Assembly (NCBI GenBank): GCA_031539425.1
Contig: JAVKLI010000061.1
Location: 1 to 33,190 of the forward strand
DNA length: 33,190 nt
Source of the DNA: UBA4416 sp031539425
GTDB taxonomy: Bacteria > Bacteroidota > Bacteroidia > B-17B0 > Aurantibacillaceae
Reading direction: 5' to 3'
Shown here: positions 17,589-25,872 of the stretch, piece after piece
How positions within the stretch are numbered: position 1 is the first letter of the stretch
Layout of the letters: every line of letters starts with the position of its first letter
The notes under the pieces: model-generated
Database searches by the model: none
Told to the model about the DNA's origin: nothing
What the model saw: the letters and a program-made list of their open reading frames with translations, nothing else
Position numbers and translations under genes: made by a program

Positions 17589-19351
17589 GTAAAAAAAAAT
17601 CAATTATAAATATTCAATTATTAAAAAGAATTTTAAGTTATACCAAACCTTACAAATCTATTTTTTTTATAGCCATTGTATTAGCCCTTTTAGGTACTAT
17701 CTTATCGGTTGTAAGGCCAATGCTTATTCAATATTTATTAAACTCAATTTCTGACGAAGCTAGTAAGATAAAATCTATTAACTTAAAAATAAATTTATTA
17801 AACACCATTGGTTTTGCATTATTAGGCGTATTGCTTTTGGAAGGCATATTGCAATTTTTATCAATCGTGATTACCAATTTTTTAGGGCAAAGTATTATTA
17901 AAGATTTACGAATACAGGTATATCAACATATATTAAGCTTAAAAAATAAATATTTTGACAATACACCAATTGGAACCTTGGTAACCCGCTCTGTATCAGA
18001 TATTGAGAGTTTAAATGATGTTTTCTCTCAAGGGTTTATAGTTATCATAAGTGATATTATAACCATTATTGTGCTAGTATCTGTAATGTTTTATACCAAT
18101 TGGTTATTGGCATTAGTTTCATTAAGCACCATTCCGTTATTAATGTTAGCTACCAATTTATTTAAAAATGGTGTAAAAAAAACATTTAATGACGTGCGTA
18201 ATGCCGTATCAGAGCTTAACACCTTTGTAAATGAGCGCTTATCAGGGATGCGTATTATTCAATTATTTAATAGAGAAAAAATTGAAGAAGAAAAATTTAT
18301 GCAAATCAATAACAAACATAAAATTGCCAACATCAAATCTATTTGGTACTATTCTGTTTTTTTTCCAGTAGTAGAAATTTTATCTGCTATATCCATTGCC
18401 TTGCTTATATGGATTTCGGGTATTAATGCTAATAAATACCAAATTCAATTAGGCGATATTACATTTTTTATTATGCTTATTCATATGGTATTTAGACCTA
18501 TTAGAATGTTAGCAGATAGATTAAACACCCTGCAAATGGGAATGGTGGCCTCAGAGAGGGTGTTTAAAGTATTAGATACTCAAGATATAATTTCTAATGA
18601 TGGAACATTAAAAACAGACAACATAAAAGGAGAAATTGAATTTAAAAATGTTTGGTTTGCGTATAACAATGAAGATTATGTAATTAAAAACTGTTCGTTT
18701 AAAGTAGAACAAGGCCAATCTATTGCTATTATTGGACCAACAGGGGCAGGCAAATCAAGTTTGATGAATATTTTAACACGTTTTTATGAAATAAATAAAG
18801 GTGATATATTTTTAGACAACGTGTCTATTAAAGCCTATGAACAAACAGAATTAAGAAGGGCTATAGGTATAGTGATGCAAGATGTATTTTTATTTAGCGA
18901 TACTATTATAAATAACATAACACTTCATAACCCTAACTTTATAGAGCAAGATGTAATAAATGCTTGTAAAAAAATTGGTATTCACCACCTCATTATGGAA
19001 TTACCTAATGGGTATCAATATGAGGTAAAAGAGCGTGGCGTTATGCTTTCTGCTGGCCAACGGCAATTGATTGCTTTTGCACGAGCTTATATTTACAATC
19101 CTCCCATTTTAATTCTTGATGAAGCAACTTCTTCTATAGATACTGAAACAGAACAGCTAATTCAAACAGCAGTAATTGAATTAACCAAAAACAGAACCGC
19201 CATCATCATTGCCCATCGCTTATCAACCATTAGTTATGTAAACAATATTATTGTGTTAGATAAAGGTGAAATTATAGAACAAGGCTCACCAAAAGATTTA
19301 CTTAATAACTCGCATGGAAAATATGCACAAATGTTAAAATCACATAGTTAA
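17585..19351 (+). CDS. ABC exporter half-transporter, MdlB-like subunit with canonical catalytic Glu
   Basis: A 588-residue exporter half: membrane domain about 1-330 and nucleotide-binding domain about 350-588. Walker A is GPTGAGKSS (384-392), Walker B ILILD ends at D512 followed by the catalytic E513 (LDEATSSID), and the switch histidine is in IIAHRLST. The signature deviates, LSAGQ (488-492) instead of LSGGQ, and continues RQLIAFARAYIYNP, as in the MdlB/YheH/TM288 type of heterodimer subunit. Combined with the degenerate LDD protein at 6665-8314 it would give one complete and one degenerate ATP site. The C-terminal tail (IIVLDKGEIIEQGSPKDLL) is full length. A homodimer cannot be excluded. 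Substrate unknown. Confidence 0.88.
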   Translation: MSKKKSIINIQLLKRILSYTKPYKSIFFIAIVLALLGTILSVVRPMLIQYLLNSISDEASKIKSINLKINLLNTIGFALLGVLLLEGILQFLSIVITNFLGQSIIKDLRIQVYQHILSLKNKYFDNTPIGTLVTRSVSDIESLNDVFSQGFIVIISDIITIIVLVSVMFYTNWLLALVSLSTIPLLMLATNLFKNGVKKTFNDVRNAVSELNTFVNERLSGMRIIQLFNREKIEEEKFMQINNKHKIANIKSIWYYSVFFPVVEILSAISIALLIWISGINANKYQIQLGDITFFIMLIHMVFRPIRMLADRLNTLQMGMVASERVFKVLDTQDIISNDGTLKTDNIKGEIEFKNVWFAYNNEDYVIKNCSFKVEQGQSIAIIGPTGAGKSSLMNILTRFYEINKGDIFLDNVSIKAYEQTELRRAIGIVMQDVFLFSDTIINNITLHNPNFIEQDVINACKKIGIHHLIMELPNGYQYEVKERGVMLSAGQRQLIAFARAYIYNPPILILDEATSSIDTETEQLIQTAVIELTKNRTAIIIAHRLSTISYVNNIIVLDKGEIIEQGSPKDLLNNSHGKYAQMLKSHS

Positions 19352-19375
19352 TTTTTTTGATTAATGTAAATTAGT

Positions 19376-20221
19376 TTAACCCATCAATACATTCCAGGCT
19401 TCTGCAGTAAGGTTTTGATTTAATAATTTTTTGGCATACAAACATTTTTCGCTTAACGTATTTAACTTAAGTGCGTTTTGTTGGTAATATGTTTTGCAGT
19501 CTTCTAAGGTTGGTAATTTTTCAATACCGCCAAGTTTGCCTAAATCATTGCCAGTAAAGGCAGCATTGTTTTTTATATCGGCAGGAATCATGTCAACACC
19601 TATGCCAATAGATGAAATTGGCTTTTCAATTTCAAATAAAGCATCTCCATGAGCACGCGCATAAAAATTACCGCCCATACGTGCTACTAAATCTATTTTT
19701 GTTTGATCTATTTTATTGTCTTTATTTAATACACTTTCTGAAACATGCATTTTTAATATTTCACAAAAAACTAAATTACAGGCACCAATAGTTTTAACTT
19801 CCATTACCTTACATTCTAATTGCACCGGACTTTCGGCAACTCTTAAAGGGCTTACCAATTCAGACTTTAGAGATGTAAAGCCGCTTTTGGTAAATTCATC
19901 TACCTCTCTGGGAAATGGAGAACTAGTTAAACTCATTTGCTCTACCATATTATAAGTTACAAGATTAATCACACATTCCGGCACTTCTAAAATATTAAGC
20001 AGCGTATCTTTTTTGGCGCCCGTTCTACCATTTAAATTAGGTGAAAAAATAGCCAAAGGTGGGTTAACAGAAAATACATTAAAAAAACTAAAAGGTGCTA
20101 AATTATGATTACCGTTTTTATCAATGGTGCTTACGAAGCATATAGGACGGGGACCTACAGCACCTAATAAATATTGATGTAAAACGGTAATTTCTGTTTC
20201 TTTTGGGTTTATTGTAATCAT
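19376..20221 (-). CDS. Flavin reductase family protein (FMN-binding split barrel)
   Basis: A 281-residue cytoplasmic protein. The N-terminal domain (about 10-195) matches the flavin reductase-like/flavoredoxin fold: GAVGPRPICFVSTIDKNGNHNLAPFSFFNVFSVNPPLAIFSPN is characteristic, with the NLAPFSFF and NPP segments lining the FMN site. The remaining approximately 85 residues (after LVARMGGNFYARAHG) form a C-terminal extension typical of Bacteroidota members. The usual annotation is flavin reductase, but several relatives act as flavoproteins of unknown substrate, so the exact reaction is open. It is convergent with the ABC gene (24 bp apart) and has no obvious partner monooxygenase nearby. Confidence 0.85.
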   Translation of the reverse strand: MITINPKETEITVLHQYLLGAVGPRPICFVSTIDKNGNHNLAPFSFFNVFSVNPPLAIFSPNLNGRTGAKKDTLLNILEVPECVINLVTYNMVEQMSLTSSPFPREVDEFTKSGFTSLKSELVSPLRVAESPVQLECKVMEVKTIGACNLVFCEILKMHVSESVLNKDNKIDQTKIDLVARMGGNFYARAHGDALFEIEKPISSIGIGVDMIPADIKNNAAFTGNDLGKLGGIEKLPTLEDCKTYYQQNALKLNTLSEKCLYAKKLLNQNLTAEAWNVLMG

Positions 20222-20810
20222 GATGTTTTATAAATACATTTTAAAATTAGACCTTAAAAGTATTTAATTTTATATTGTTTCTTTTCAATACTTCTAAACA
20301 AATATTGTTGTAAGCTCCCCATTTAAGTACAACTTGAGCGTAGACTTTTGTATTATTTGAAAAGAAAGCAGTAATCATATGTTTACAACAACACACACAC
20401 AACAATTCCAGCATTACTTTTTTTATTCGTGTTCAGTAATGCGTTTTCTAATGTTAAACGAAACATTTCAAAATCTACAACCTTATCTATCATTTCTAAT
20501 GGATTACCTATTTCTGATAATAGTGCTAACGAATTTTCATCGTCAAACAATCCTTTTTTCCCTTTAGATTTATAGTAAACCTGTCTTCATTTTATTGATG
20601 TATTTATAGTGCAAATATAAAATTAACTACCTAACATTCAGCTAATTAAATTAATATATGATTACCGAATTTATCAACATTTAATTTATAGAACTCCCCT
20701 AAAGTTAAAATTGATAGGTTTTATACTAGATATAAAAAAAACAGCTCTTTTTAGACAATCTCTTAATGTTTTTATTATATTGTACCTCAAATTTTCAACT
20801 TACTTATTAC
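20222..20810. other. Gene-poor region with transposase debris
   Basis: This interval separates the divergent flavin reductase and S46 peptidase genes. It holds the IS relic at 20383-20590. On the minus strand a 43-codon frame (ATG at 20378, stop at 20247-20249) containing VVLKWGAYNNICLEVL is open, but I recognise nothing in it. An alternating CA tract (ACACACACACAA, about 20391-20402) marks where the relic loses similarity. Between 20591 and 20810 the DNA is AT-rich with no confident gene; a TATATTG stretch near 20778 is only a weak match to a Bacteroidota -7 box for the S46 gene. Confidence 0.4.
20383..20590 (-). pseudogene. Remnant of a transposase N-terminus (IS5-like, LFD type)
   Basis: Reading leftward, the minus strand encodes KSKGKKGLFDDENSLALL, then EIGNPLEMIDKVVDFEMF, then ENALLNTNKKSNAG. 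This order (GLFD, L..GNPLE..DKVIDFE.F, L......KKSNAG) is the N-terminal domain of common IS5-like transposases in Bacteroidota. The frame lacks its own start: the nearest ATG at 20590 (MKTG) is out of frame by one base. After KKSNAG it degrades to IVVCVLL and stops, so the catalytic core is missing. This is a different transposase type from the relic at 16578-16805. Confidence 0.72.
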
Positions 20811-22973
20811 ATGAAACAATCTTTAGTTATTTTATTTTCAGTTTTCTTATCATTAACCATTACCGTTAAAGCTGATGAAGGTATGTGGTTACCCATGTTG
20901 CTTGGTGAACAAGTATATGCCGACATGCTTAAAAAGGGGCTTAAACTGTCTAAAGAACAATTGTATAGTATCAATAAAGCTTGTATAAAAGATGCCATCA
21001 TTATATTTGGTGGCGGCTGCACTGGAGAAATAGTAAGTAAAGAAGGCCTCATTTTTACTAACCACCATTGCGGCTACGACGCTATAGCCAGCGCCAGCTC
21101 TGTAGATCATAACTATTTAAAAGATGGGTTTTGGTCAAAATCAAAAGACGAAGAAATATATGCTCCAGGCGTTTTTGCACAATTTTTAATTAAAATAGAA
21201 GATGTAACAGAAAAAGTAAATGCTAAATTACAAGGTATAGCTGATAAAGAAGTGTTACAAAAACTACCCGAAATATTAAAAGAAATTGCCAAAAAAGAAA
21301 CAGAAGGTACAGGTTATGAAGGCCGTGTAGCCTCTATGTTTAAAGCCAATCAGTTTTTATTATTTGTATATGAAAAATATAAAGATGTGCGCTTAGTAGG
21401 TACTCCGCCAGAAAGTATAGGTAAATTTGGTGGAGATACCGATAACTGGGAGTGGCCGCGCCATACAGGCGATTTTTCAATATTTAGAGTATATACCGGA
21501 AAAAATGGAAAACCGGCAGAATATAGTAAAGACAACATTCCATTAAAATCAAAATACAGTTTACCTGTTTCATTAAAAGGCGTAAAAGATGGTGATTATA
21601 CTATGATTTGGGGCTATCCAGGAGGTACCAATAGATATGAAACATCATACGGCGTCAAATTAAAAACAGATATTGAAAACCCTACCCTTGTTACCTTACG
21701 TGATGTAAAATTAAAATACATGCTTGCAGAAATGAAAAAAGACCCTGCTATAAAAATTAAATTAGCTAGTTCATACGCAGGTATTGCAAATTATTGGAAA
21801 TTTTTTGATGGCGAAACCAAACAACTTTTAAAATTTAAAACCTTTGAAACCAAACAAGAAGAAGAAAAAACATTTCAAAAATGGGCCACAGGAAAAAGTA
21901 CATATGATAGCTTGTTTCAAAAGTACCAAAGTAATTATGCAGTATGGGAACCCTATGCAGCACAAAGAGTATATTTAAATGAAGGTATTTTAGGATCGCC
22001 TTTATTAAAATACGCCTCTAGTTTAAGTAAATTAGAATCTGTTTTAAAGTCAGCCACAGTAACAGAAGCAGAAAAGAAAAAAACAGTACAAGATGCCATC
22101 CACCAAAACGCTGAATTTAATTTAGATGAAAACATATCATCTGATAAAAATATACTAGCATTTGCACTTCAATCATTTTATAAAAATGTTTTAAATAGCC
22201 AGCATCCAAAAGATTTATTTGAAAATATTCAAAATAAATATGGTAAATTAACAAATGAAACAACATTTGAAATGGTTGCTAATAATGTATTTAATAACAC
22301 CATTTTAACAGACTCTGTTAAATTTCAAAAAACACTTTCTACTCAAGACACTTCGCTATTTGAAACAGATCCAGCCATTGTGTTGGTAAATGAATTTATA
22401 AAAAATTACAACATACATTATTTACCTTTATACAACCAATTTATGACTAACAATTTTATATTAGGGAAGTTATACTTAAAAGGTGTTTTAGAACAAAATA
22501 AAGGTAAGGCCATGTACCCCGATGCTAACTTTACCATGCGTGTTAGTTATGGACAAGTAAAATCATACACTCCAAAAGATGGCGTAAAGTTTTCTTATAT
22601 CTGTACTTTAAATGGTATTTTAGAAAAATATAAACCAGGAGACTATGAATTTGATGTGCCAGAAAAATTAATTCAATTAGCACAAGCAAAAGATTTTGGT
22701 AGATATGCAGATAAATCAATAAATGATATAGTGGTTTCATTTATAAGTTCAAATGATATAACGGGAGGTAACTCTGGATCACCTGTTCTTAATGGAAATG
22801 GCGAATTGATAGGCTTGGCATTTGACGGAAATTATGAAGCGTTAAGCCATAAAATTCATTTTGATACAAATTTAAATAGAACTATTAATTTAGATGTGAG
22901 ATATTTACTTTGGGTAGTAGAAAAAATTGGTGGCGCAAAAAACATTATAAATGAATTAAATTTAGTACCTTAA
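20811..22973 (+). CDS. S46 family dipeptidyl-peptidase, DPP7-like
   Basis: Secreted serine exopeptidase removing dipeptides from oligopeptide N-termini. I choose the ATG at 20811 because it gives a clean signal peptide (MKQSLVILFSVFLSLTITVKA before DEGMW) and 720 residues, matching the family; the frame extends to 20766. The catalytic triad is visible: the TNHHC histidine (85/86), D221 in HTGDF, and S655 in GGNSGSPV. The residue 18 after the serine, equivalent to position 673 in P. gingivalis enzymes, is Gly (AFDGN), as in DPP7, which prefers hydrophobic P1 residues; DPP11, specific for Asp/Glu, has Arg. Acts in the periplasm. It heads a plus-strand series with the bactofilin 37 bp downstream. 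Confidence 0.93.
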   Translation: MKQSLVILFSVFLSLTITVKADEGMWLPMLLGEQVYADMLKKGLKLSKEQLYSINKACIKDAIIIFGGGCTGEIVSKEGLIFTNHHCGYDAIASASSVDHNYLKDGFWSKSKDEEIYAPGVFAQFLIKIEDVTEKVNAKLQGIADKEVLQKLPEILKEIAKKETEGTGYEGRVASMFKANQFLLFVYEKYKDVRLVGTPPESIGKFGGDTDNWEWPRHTGDFSIFRVYTGKNGKPAEYSKDNIPLKSKYSLPVSLKGVKDGDYTMIWGYPGGTNRYETSYGVKLKTDIENPTLVTLRDVKLKYMLAEMKKDPAIKIKLASSYAGIANYWKFFDGETKQLLKFKTFETKQEEEKTFQKWATGKSTYDSLFQKYQSNYAVWEPYAAQRVYLNEGILGSPLLKYASSLSKLESVLKSATVTEAEKKKTVQDAIHQNAEFNLDENISSDKNILAFALQSFYKNVLNSQHPKDLFENIQNKYGKLTNETTFEMVANNVFNNTILTDSVKFQKTLSTQDTSLFETDPAIVLVNEFIKNYNIHYLPLYNQFMTNNFILGKLYLKGVLEQNKGKAMYPDANFTMRVSYGQVKSYTPKDGVKFSYICTLNGILEKYKPGDYEFDVPEKLIQLAQAKDFGRYADKSINDIVVSFISSNDITGGNSGSPVLNGNGELIGLAFDGNYEALSHKIHFDTNLNRTINLDVRYLLWVVEKIGGAKNIINELNLVP

Positions 22974-23010
22974 AATTTTAAAAAATAGACTACATTAAAA
23001 AATATTAATT

Positions 23011-23418
23011 ATGCTTTTGAACAAACACGATAATTCAAGCTCAACCTCTATTAATTTAATAGGAAAATCAACTACTATAACTGGTGATATTCACTCCACA
23101 AGTGATTTGAGAATAGATGGTAAAATAATAGGCAATATTAATATTAAAGCAAAATTAGTTGTTGGGGCCACTGCTCAAATAGAGGGTAACATCAATGCAG
23201 AACATGCTGATATTTCTGGTGAAGTTAATGGTAATGTTGTTGTAAATGGGTTATTATTTTTAAAAGCAACTGCAAAACTCAAAGGAGATATTGAAGTTGA
23301 TAAAATTATTATTGAGCAAAATGCCCATTTTATTGGTACCTGCAGTATGAAAGACCAAAATAAAATTCAAAATTCTAACTTATCTCAAAAAACAATACCT
23401 AAAGCCGCAACAATTTAA
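23011..23418 (+). CDS. Bactofilin (polymer-forming cytoskeletal protein)
   Basis: A 135-residue protein made mainly of a bactofilin (DUF583) domain, about 15-115. The region from LIGKSTTITGDIHSTSDLRI onward repeats a short pattern of G-x-I/V-x-G-N-I/V every five to six residues (DGKIIGNINI, EGNINAEHADISGEVNGNVV, KGDIEVDKIII), the signature of its right-handed beta-helix. The tails are short and polar. Bactofilins form nucleotide-free filaments at the inner membrane and often organise peptidoglycan hydrolases of the M23 family; the M23 gene at 13248-14201 is a possible client, but it is not adjacent. The gene lies between the S46 and T9SS cargo genes. Confidence 0.92.
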   Translation: MLLNKHDNSSSTSINLIGKSTTITGDIHSTSDLRIDGKIIGNINIKAKLVVGATAQIEGNINAEHADISGEVNGNVVVNGLLFLKATAKLKGDIEVDKIIIEQNAHFIGTCSMKDQNKIQNSNLSQKTIPKAATI

Positions 23419-23451
23419 TTATATTTAAATCTAATCTTTAAAAAATACTTT

Positions 23452-24315
23452 ATGAAAAAAATCATCATCATTCTTAGCTTTACAATATTATTTGTAAGCT
23501 TAACGGCAGTAATTGCAAAAAAAGATAATGGACAGGCAGGTAATACTGGCTCTCCAGGAGAAAATACCTGTACACAGTGCCATGGCGGTGGTTCTAGTTC
23601 ACCATTTATAGTAGTCGGTGGTACATCATCTACAGGTGCACCAATTACTCCAACTTCAACTGTATATACACCAAACGCTACTTATACTATTGAAGTTGTT
23701 GTTGGTCACCCGGCTTTAAATATGTTTGGGTTTGGTTGTGAAATGATATTTGAAGGTTCAAATACTGATGCAGGCACCATTACTGGTATAACTGCTGGTG
23801 GCACAAAAGTTATGACAGCTGCTAATGGTAGAAAAAATGCTGTACATATTATAAAAGCCCCTGCTCCTCCGAGTGTTATATATAAAACATTTATGTTTAA
23901 ATGGGTAGCCCCTGCGGCAGGAAACGTGGTAATATATTTAGCAGGAGTAGCTGCAGATGATGACAGTTCACCTTCTGGAGATGATTGTGATGCAAGTACG
24001 TTTACATTAACGCCACAAACTCCATTTTCTGTAAATGAAATGAGCACAATTAAAAATAAAGTTACCATAGCTCCAAATCCTTCTTCAAACTTTGTAACTT
24101 GTAGTTTTGACCTCGCTTTTGAGGCTAATGTTAAAGTTGCTTTATATGATATTCAAGGTAAAGAAGTTTGTATACTTTTGAAAGAACAAGTTGTGGCAGG
24201 TACTCAAACTAAAACTTTGCAATACCCAAACACATTACAAAATGGGGTTTATTTTATAAAAGCACAAACCGAAGAAGGCTCTACTTTATTGAATAAATTA
24301 ATCGTTAAGCAATAA
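23452..24315 (+). CDS. T9SS-sorted secreted protein with CxxCH motif (choice-of-anchor V type)
   Basis: A 287-residue exported protein. A signal peptide (about 1-22) is followed by GSPGENTCTQCHGGG with C40, C43 and H44, a c-type heme attachment motif. The middle region (about 50-190) is beta-rich, like the choice-of-anchor V domain that often follows this motif in Bacteroidota. The C-terminus (about 205-287) is a type A T9SS sorting domain: VTIAPNPSSNFV, then VALYDIQGKEV, and NGVYFIKAQT...LLNKLIVKQ. The protein is therefore predicted to cross the outer membrane through the T9SS and be anchored or released. Whether heme is really attached is unknown. It starts 33 bp after the bactofilin gene. 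Confidence 0.85.
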   Translation: MKKIIIILSFTILFVSLTAVIAKKDNGQAGNTGSPGENTCTQCHGGGSSSPFIVVGGTSSTGAPITPTSTVYTPNATYTIEVVVGHPALNMFGFGCEMIFEGSNTDAGTITGITAGGTKVMTAANGRKNAVHIIKAPAPPSVIYKTFMFKWVAPAAGNVVIYLAGVAADDDSSPSGDDCDASTFTLTPQTPFSVNEMSTIKNKVTIAPNPSSNFVTCSFDLAFEANVKVALYDIQGKEVCILLKEQVVAGTQTKTLQYPNTLQNGVYFIKAQTEEGSTLLNKLIVKQ

Positions 24316-24360
24316 CTATTAATTAGACTTAGATTCAACTAATTTAATGCTGTTTAAAAT

Positions 24361-25851
24361 ATGCGCTTAAAATGGAATTTAAAAATTGAAAGGCGGATTC
24401 AAGTTATAAAACATCTTATTGCATTTGTTTTTTTAATCATTTACTGTTTAATTTCCTTACCTAATCATTATTATTTTCGCACCTATGCTTTAGATTACGG
24501 CTTATTTAATCAATCTATTGCAGCTTATGCACATTTTGATAATAGTACCTATAGCATTGCTAACTATGGTGTAAATTGTGCTTTAGGAGATCATTTTTCT
24601 CTAATACAATTTTTATATGTCCCTTTTTATTGGATACTTGGATCATACGCCCTTCTTGTTATTCAAATACTTTCAATTATTATAGGCGGTTATGGCGTGT
24701 ATAAATTTGCAGAAATAAAGTTTAAAAACAATAAATGGCTCCCATCATTATTTATGCTTCAGTTTTATGGTACTTGGGGTATTGTATCGGCATTAAGTTT
24801 TGATTATCATGATAATGTAATAGCTGCCATGCTGTTGCCTTGGTTTTTTGTTTTCTTTTATCAAGAAAAGTGGGCTAAAATGGCGTTAATATATACTTTA
24901 ATTATTTTTTGTAAAGAAAACATGCCACTTTGGATGGCCTTTGTATGTTTAGGTTTAATAACCATTATATGGAAAAATAAACAACAAAGAAAAATTGCTT
25001 TACTATTAAGCATAATATCATTTGTATATTTTATACTCGTTATAAAAGTATTAATACCTTTAAATAAATCAGACAATGCTGGATATCATCATTTTGGGCA
25101 ATATGATTTTTTTACAAAAATTACCTTTCAATCTTTTTGTTCACGTCCATTACAGTATATTAAACTAATTTTCACCAATCATTTATTTCATCCATATTAC
25201 AAACATCAAAAAGAAGAAACTCTTTTTATGTTTTTAATGGCAGGTGGTGCTTTGTTTATTTTAAAACCACAATATGCTTTTATGTTATTACCTATTTTTG
25301 GACAAAAATTTTTAACAGGAGATTTTATTAAATGGGGCATTAATGCTCATTATTCCATAGAGTTTGTGCCAATTTTAACTTTAGGGGTTATAGATGTTTT
25401 ATCTAGTTATCAATTTTTGAGTCGTGTTAAAACTATAGTAGCTATAAGTATATTAGTTTGTACTTATGGTTCGCATATATATGTATTTGAAAAAAGAGAT
25501 TCTCATTGGTTTAAGTTTTTGAACATACATTTTTATAAGCAAAATCATTATCAAACCTCTTTAAATAAAAATAGTATTTATAAAGCCATTTCATTAATTC
25601 CGCAAAATGCAAAAGTATGCACTAATAGTGTCATTACAACACATATGCCTTATATCAGATCGTTATACTGTTATCCATTTAAAAATGACACAAATTGTTT
25701 TTTATTTTTAAAAAAGCCTGAAGATTATTATTTGTATTCTCCAGAACAATTACAAAATGAAATTACAAGACTTGAAAATGACAAACAATGGACAAAAATT
25801 TTTGATGAAAATGATGTTTGTTTATTTGTACAAAACACATTATTACATTAA
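24361..25851 (+). CDS. DUF2079 family polytopic membrane protein
   Basis: A 496-residue inner-membrane protein with about ten hydrophobic segments. After the first helix comes the family pattern YYFRTYALDYGLFNQSI, with the D-x-G-x-F-x-Q motif, then LGDHFSLIQFLYVPFYWI; both are typical of DUF2079. Later SFDYHDN and a mid-protein FCKENM segment fit as well. The family is related in topology to GT-C glycosyltransferases, but no reaction has been firmly assigned. The last 90 residues are soluble. It is the last plus-strand gene of the series starting with the S46 peptidase and is convergent with lysS (21 bp apart). Confidence 0.8.
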   Translation: MRLKWNLKIERRIQVIKHLIAFVFLIIYCLISLPNHYYFRTYALDYGLFNQSIAAYAHFDNSTYSIANYGVNCALGDHFSLIQFLYVPFYWILGSYALLVIQILSIIIGGYGVYKFAEIKFKNNKWLPSLFMLQFYGTWGIVSALSFDYHDNVIAAMLLPWFFVFFYQEKWAKMALIYTLIIFCKENMPLWMAFVCLGLITIIWKNKQQRKIALLLSIISFVYFILVIKVLIPLNKSDNAGYHHFGQYDFFTKITFQSFCSRPLQYIKLIFTNHLFHPYYKHQKEETLFMFLMAGGALFILKPQYAFMLLPIFGQKFLTGDFIKWGINAHYSIEFVPILTLGVIDVLSSYQFLSRVKTIVAISILVCTYGSHIYVFEKRDSHWFKFLNIHFYKQNHYQTSLNKNSIYKAISLIPQNAKVCTNSVITTHMPYIRSLYCYPFKNDTNCFLFLKKPEDYYLYSPEQLQNEITRLENDKQWTKIFDENDVCLFVQNTLLH

Positions 25852-25872
25852 GTTAAAAAAAAAAATACAAAT

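Noticed and set aside
20247..20378. Minus-strand 43-codon frame with ATG (contains VVLKWGAYNNICLEVL)
   Set aside because: Too short and unrecognised, lying in transposase debris; kept only as a remark in the intergenic entry.
20379..20567. Plus-strand 62-codon open frame
   Set aside because: It is the antisense of the transposase relic, whose minus-strand reading gives recognisable conserved blocks.
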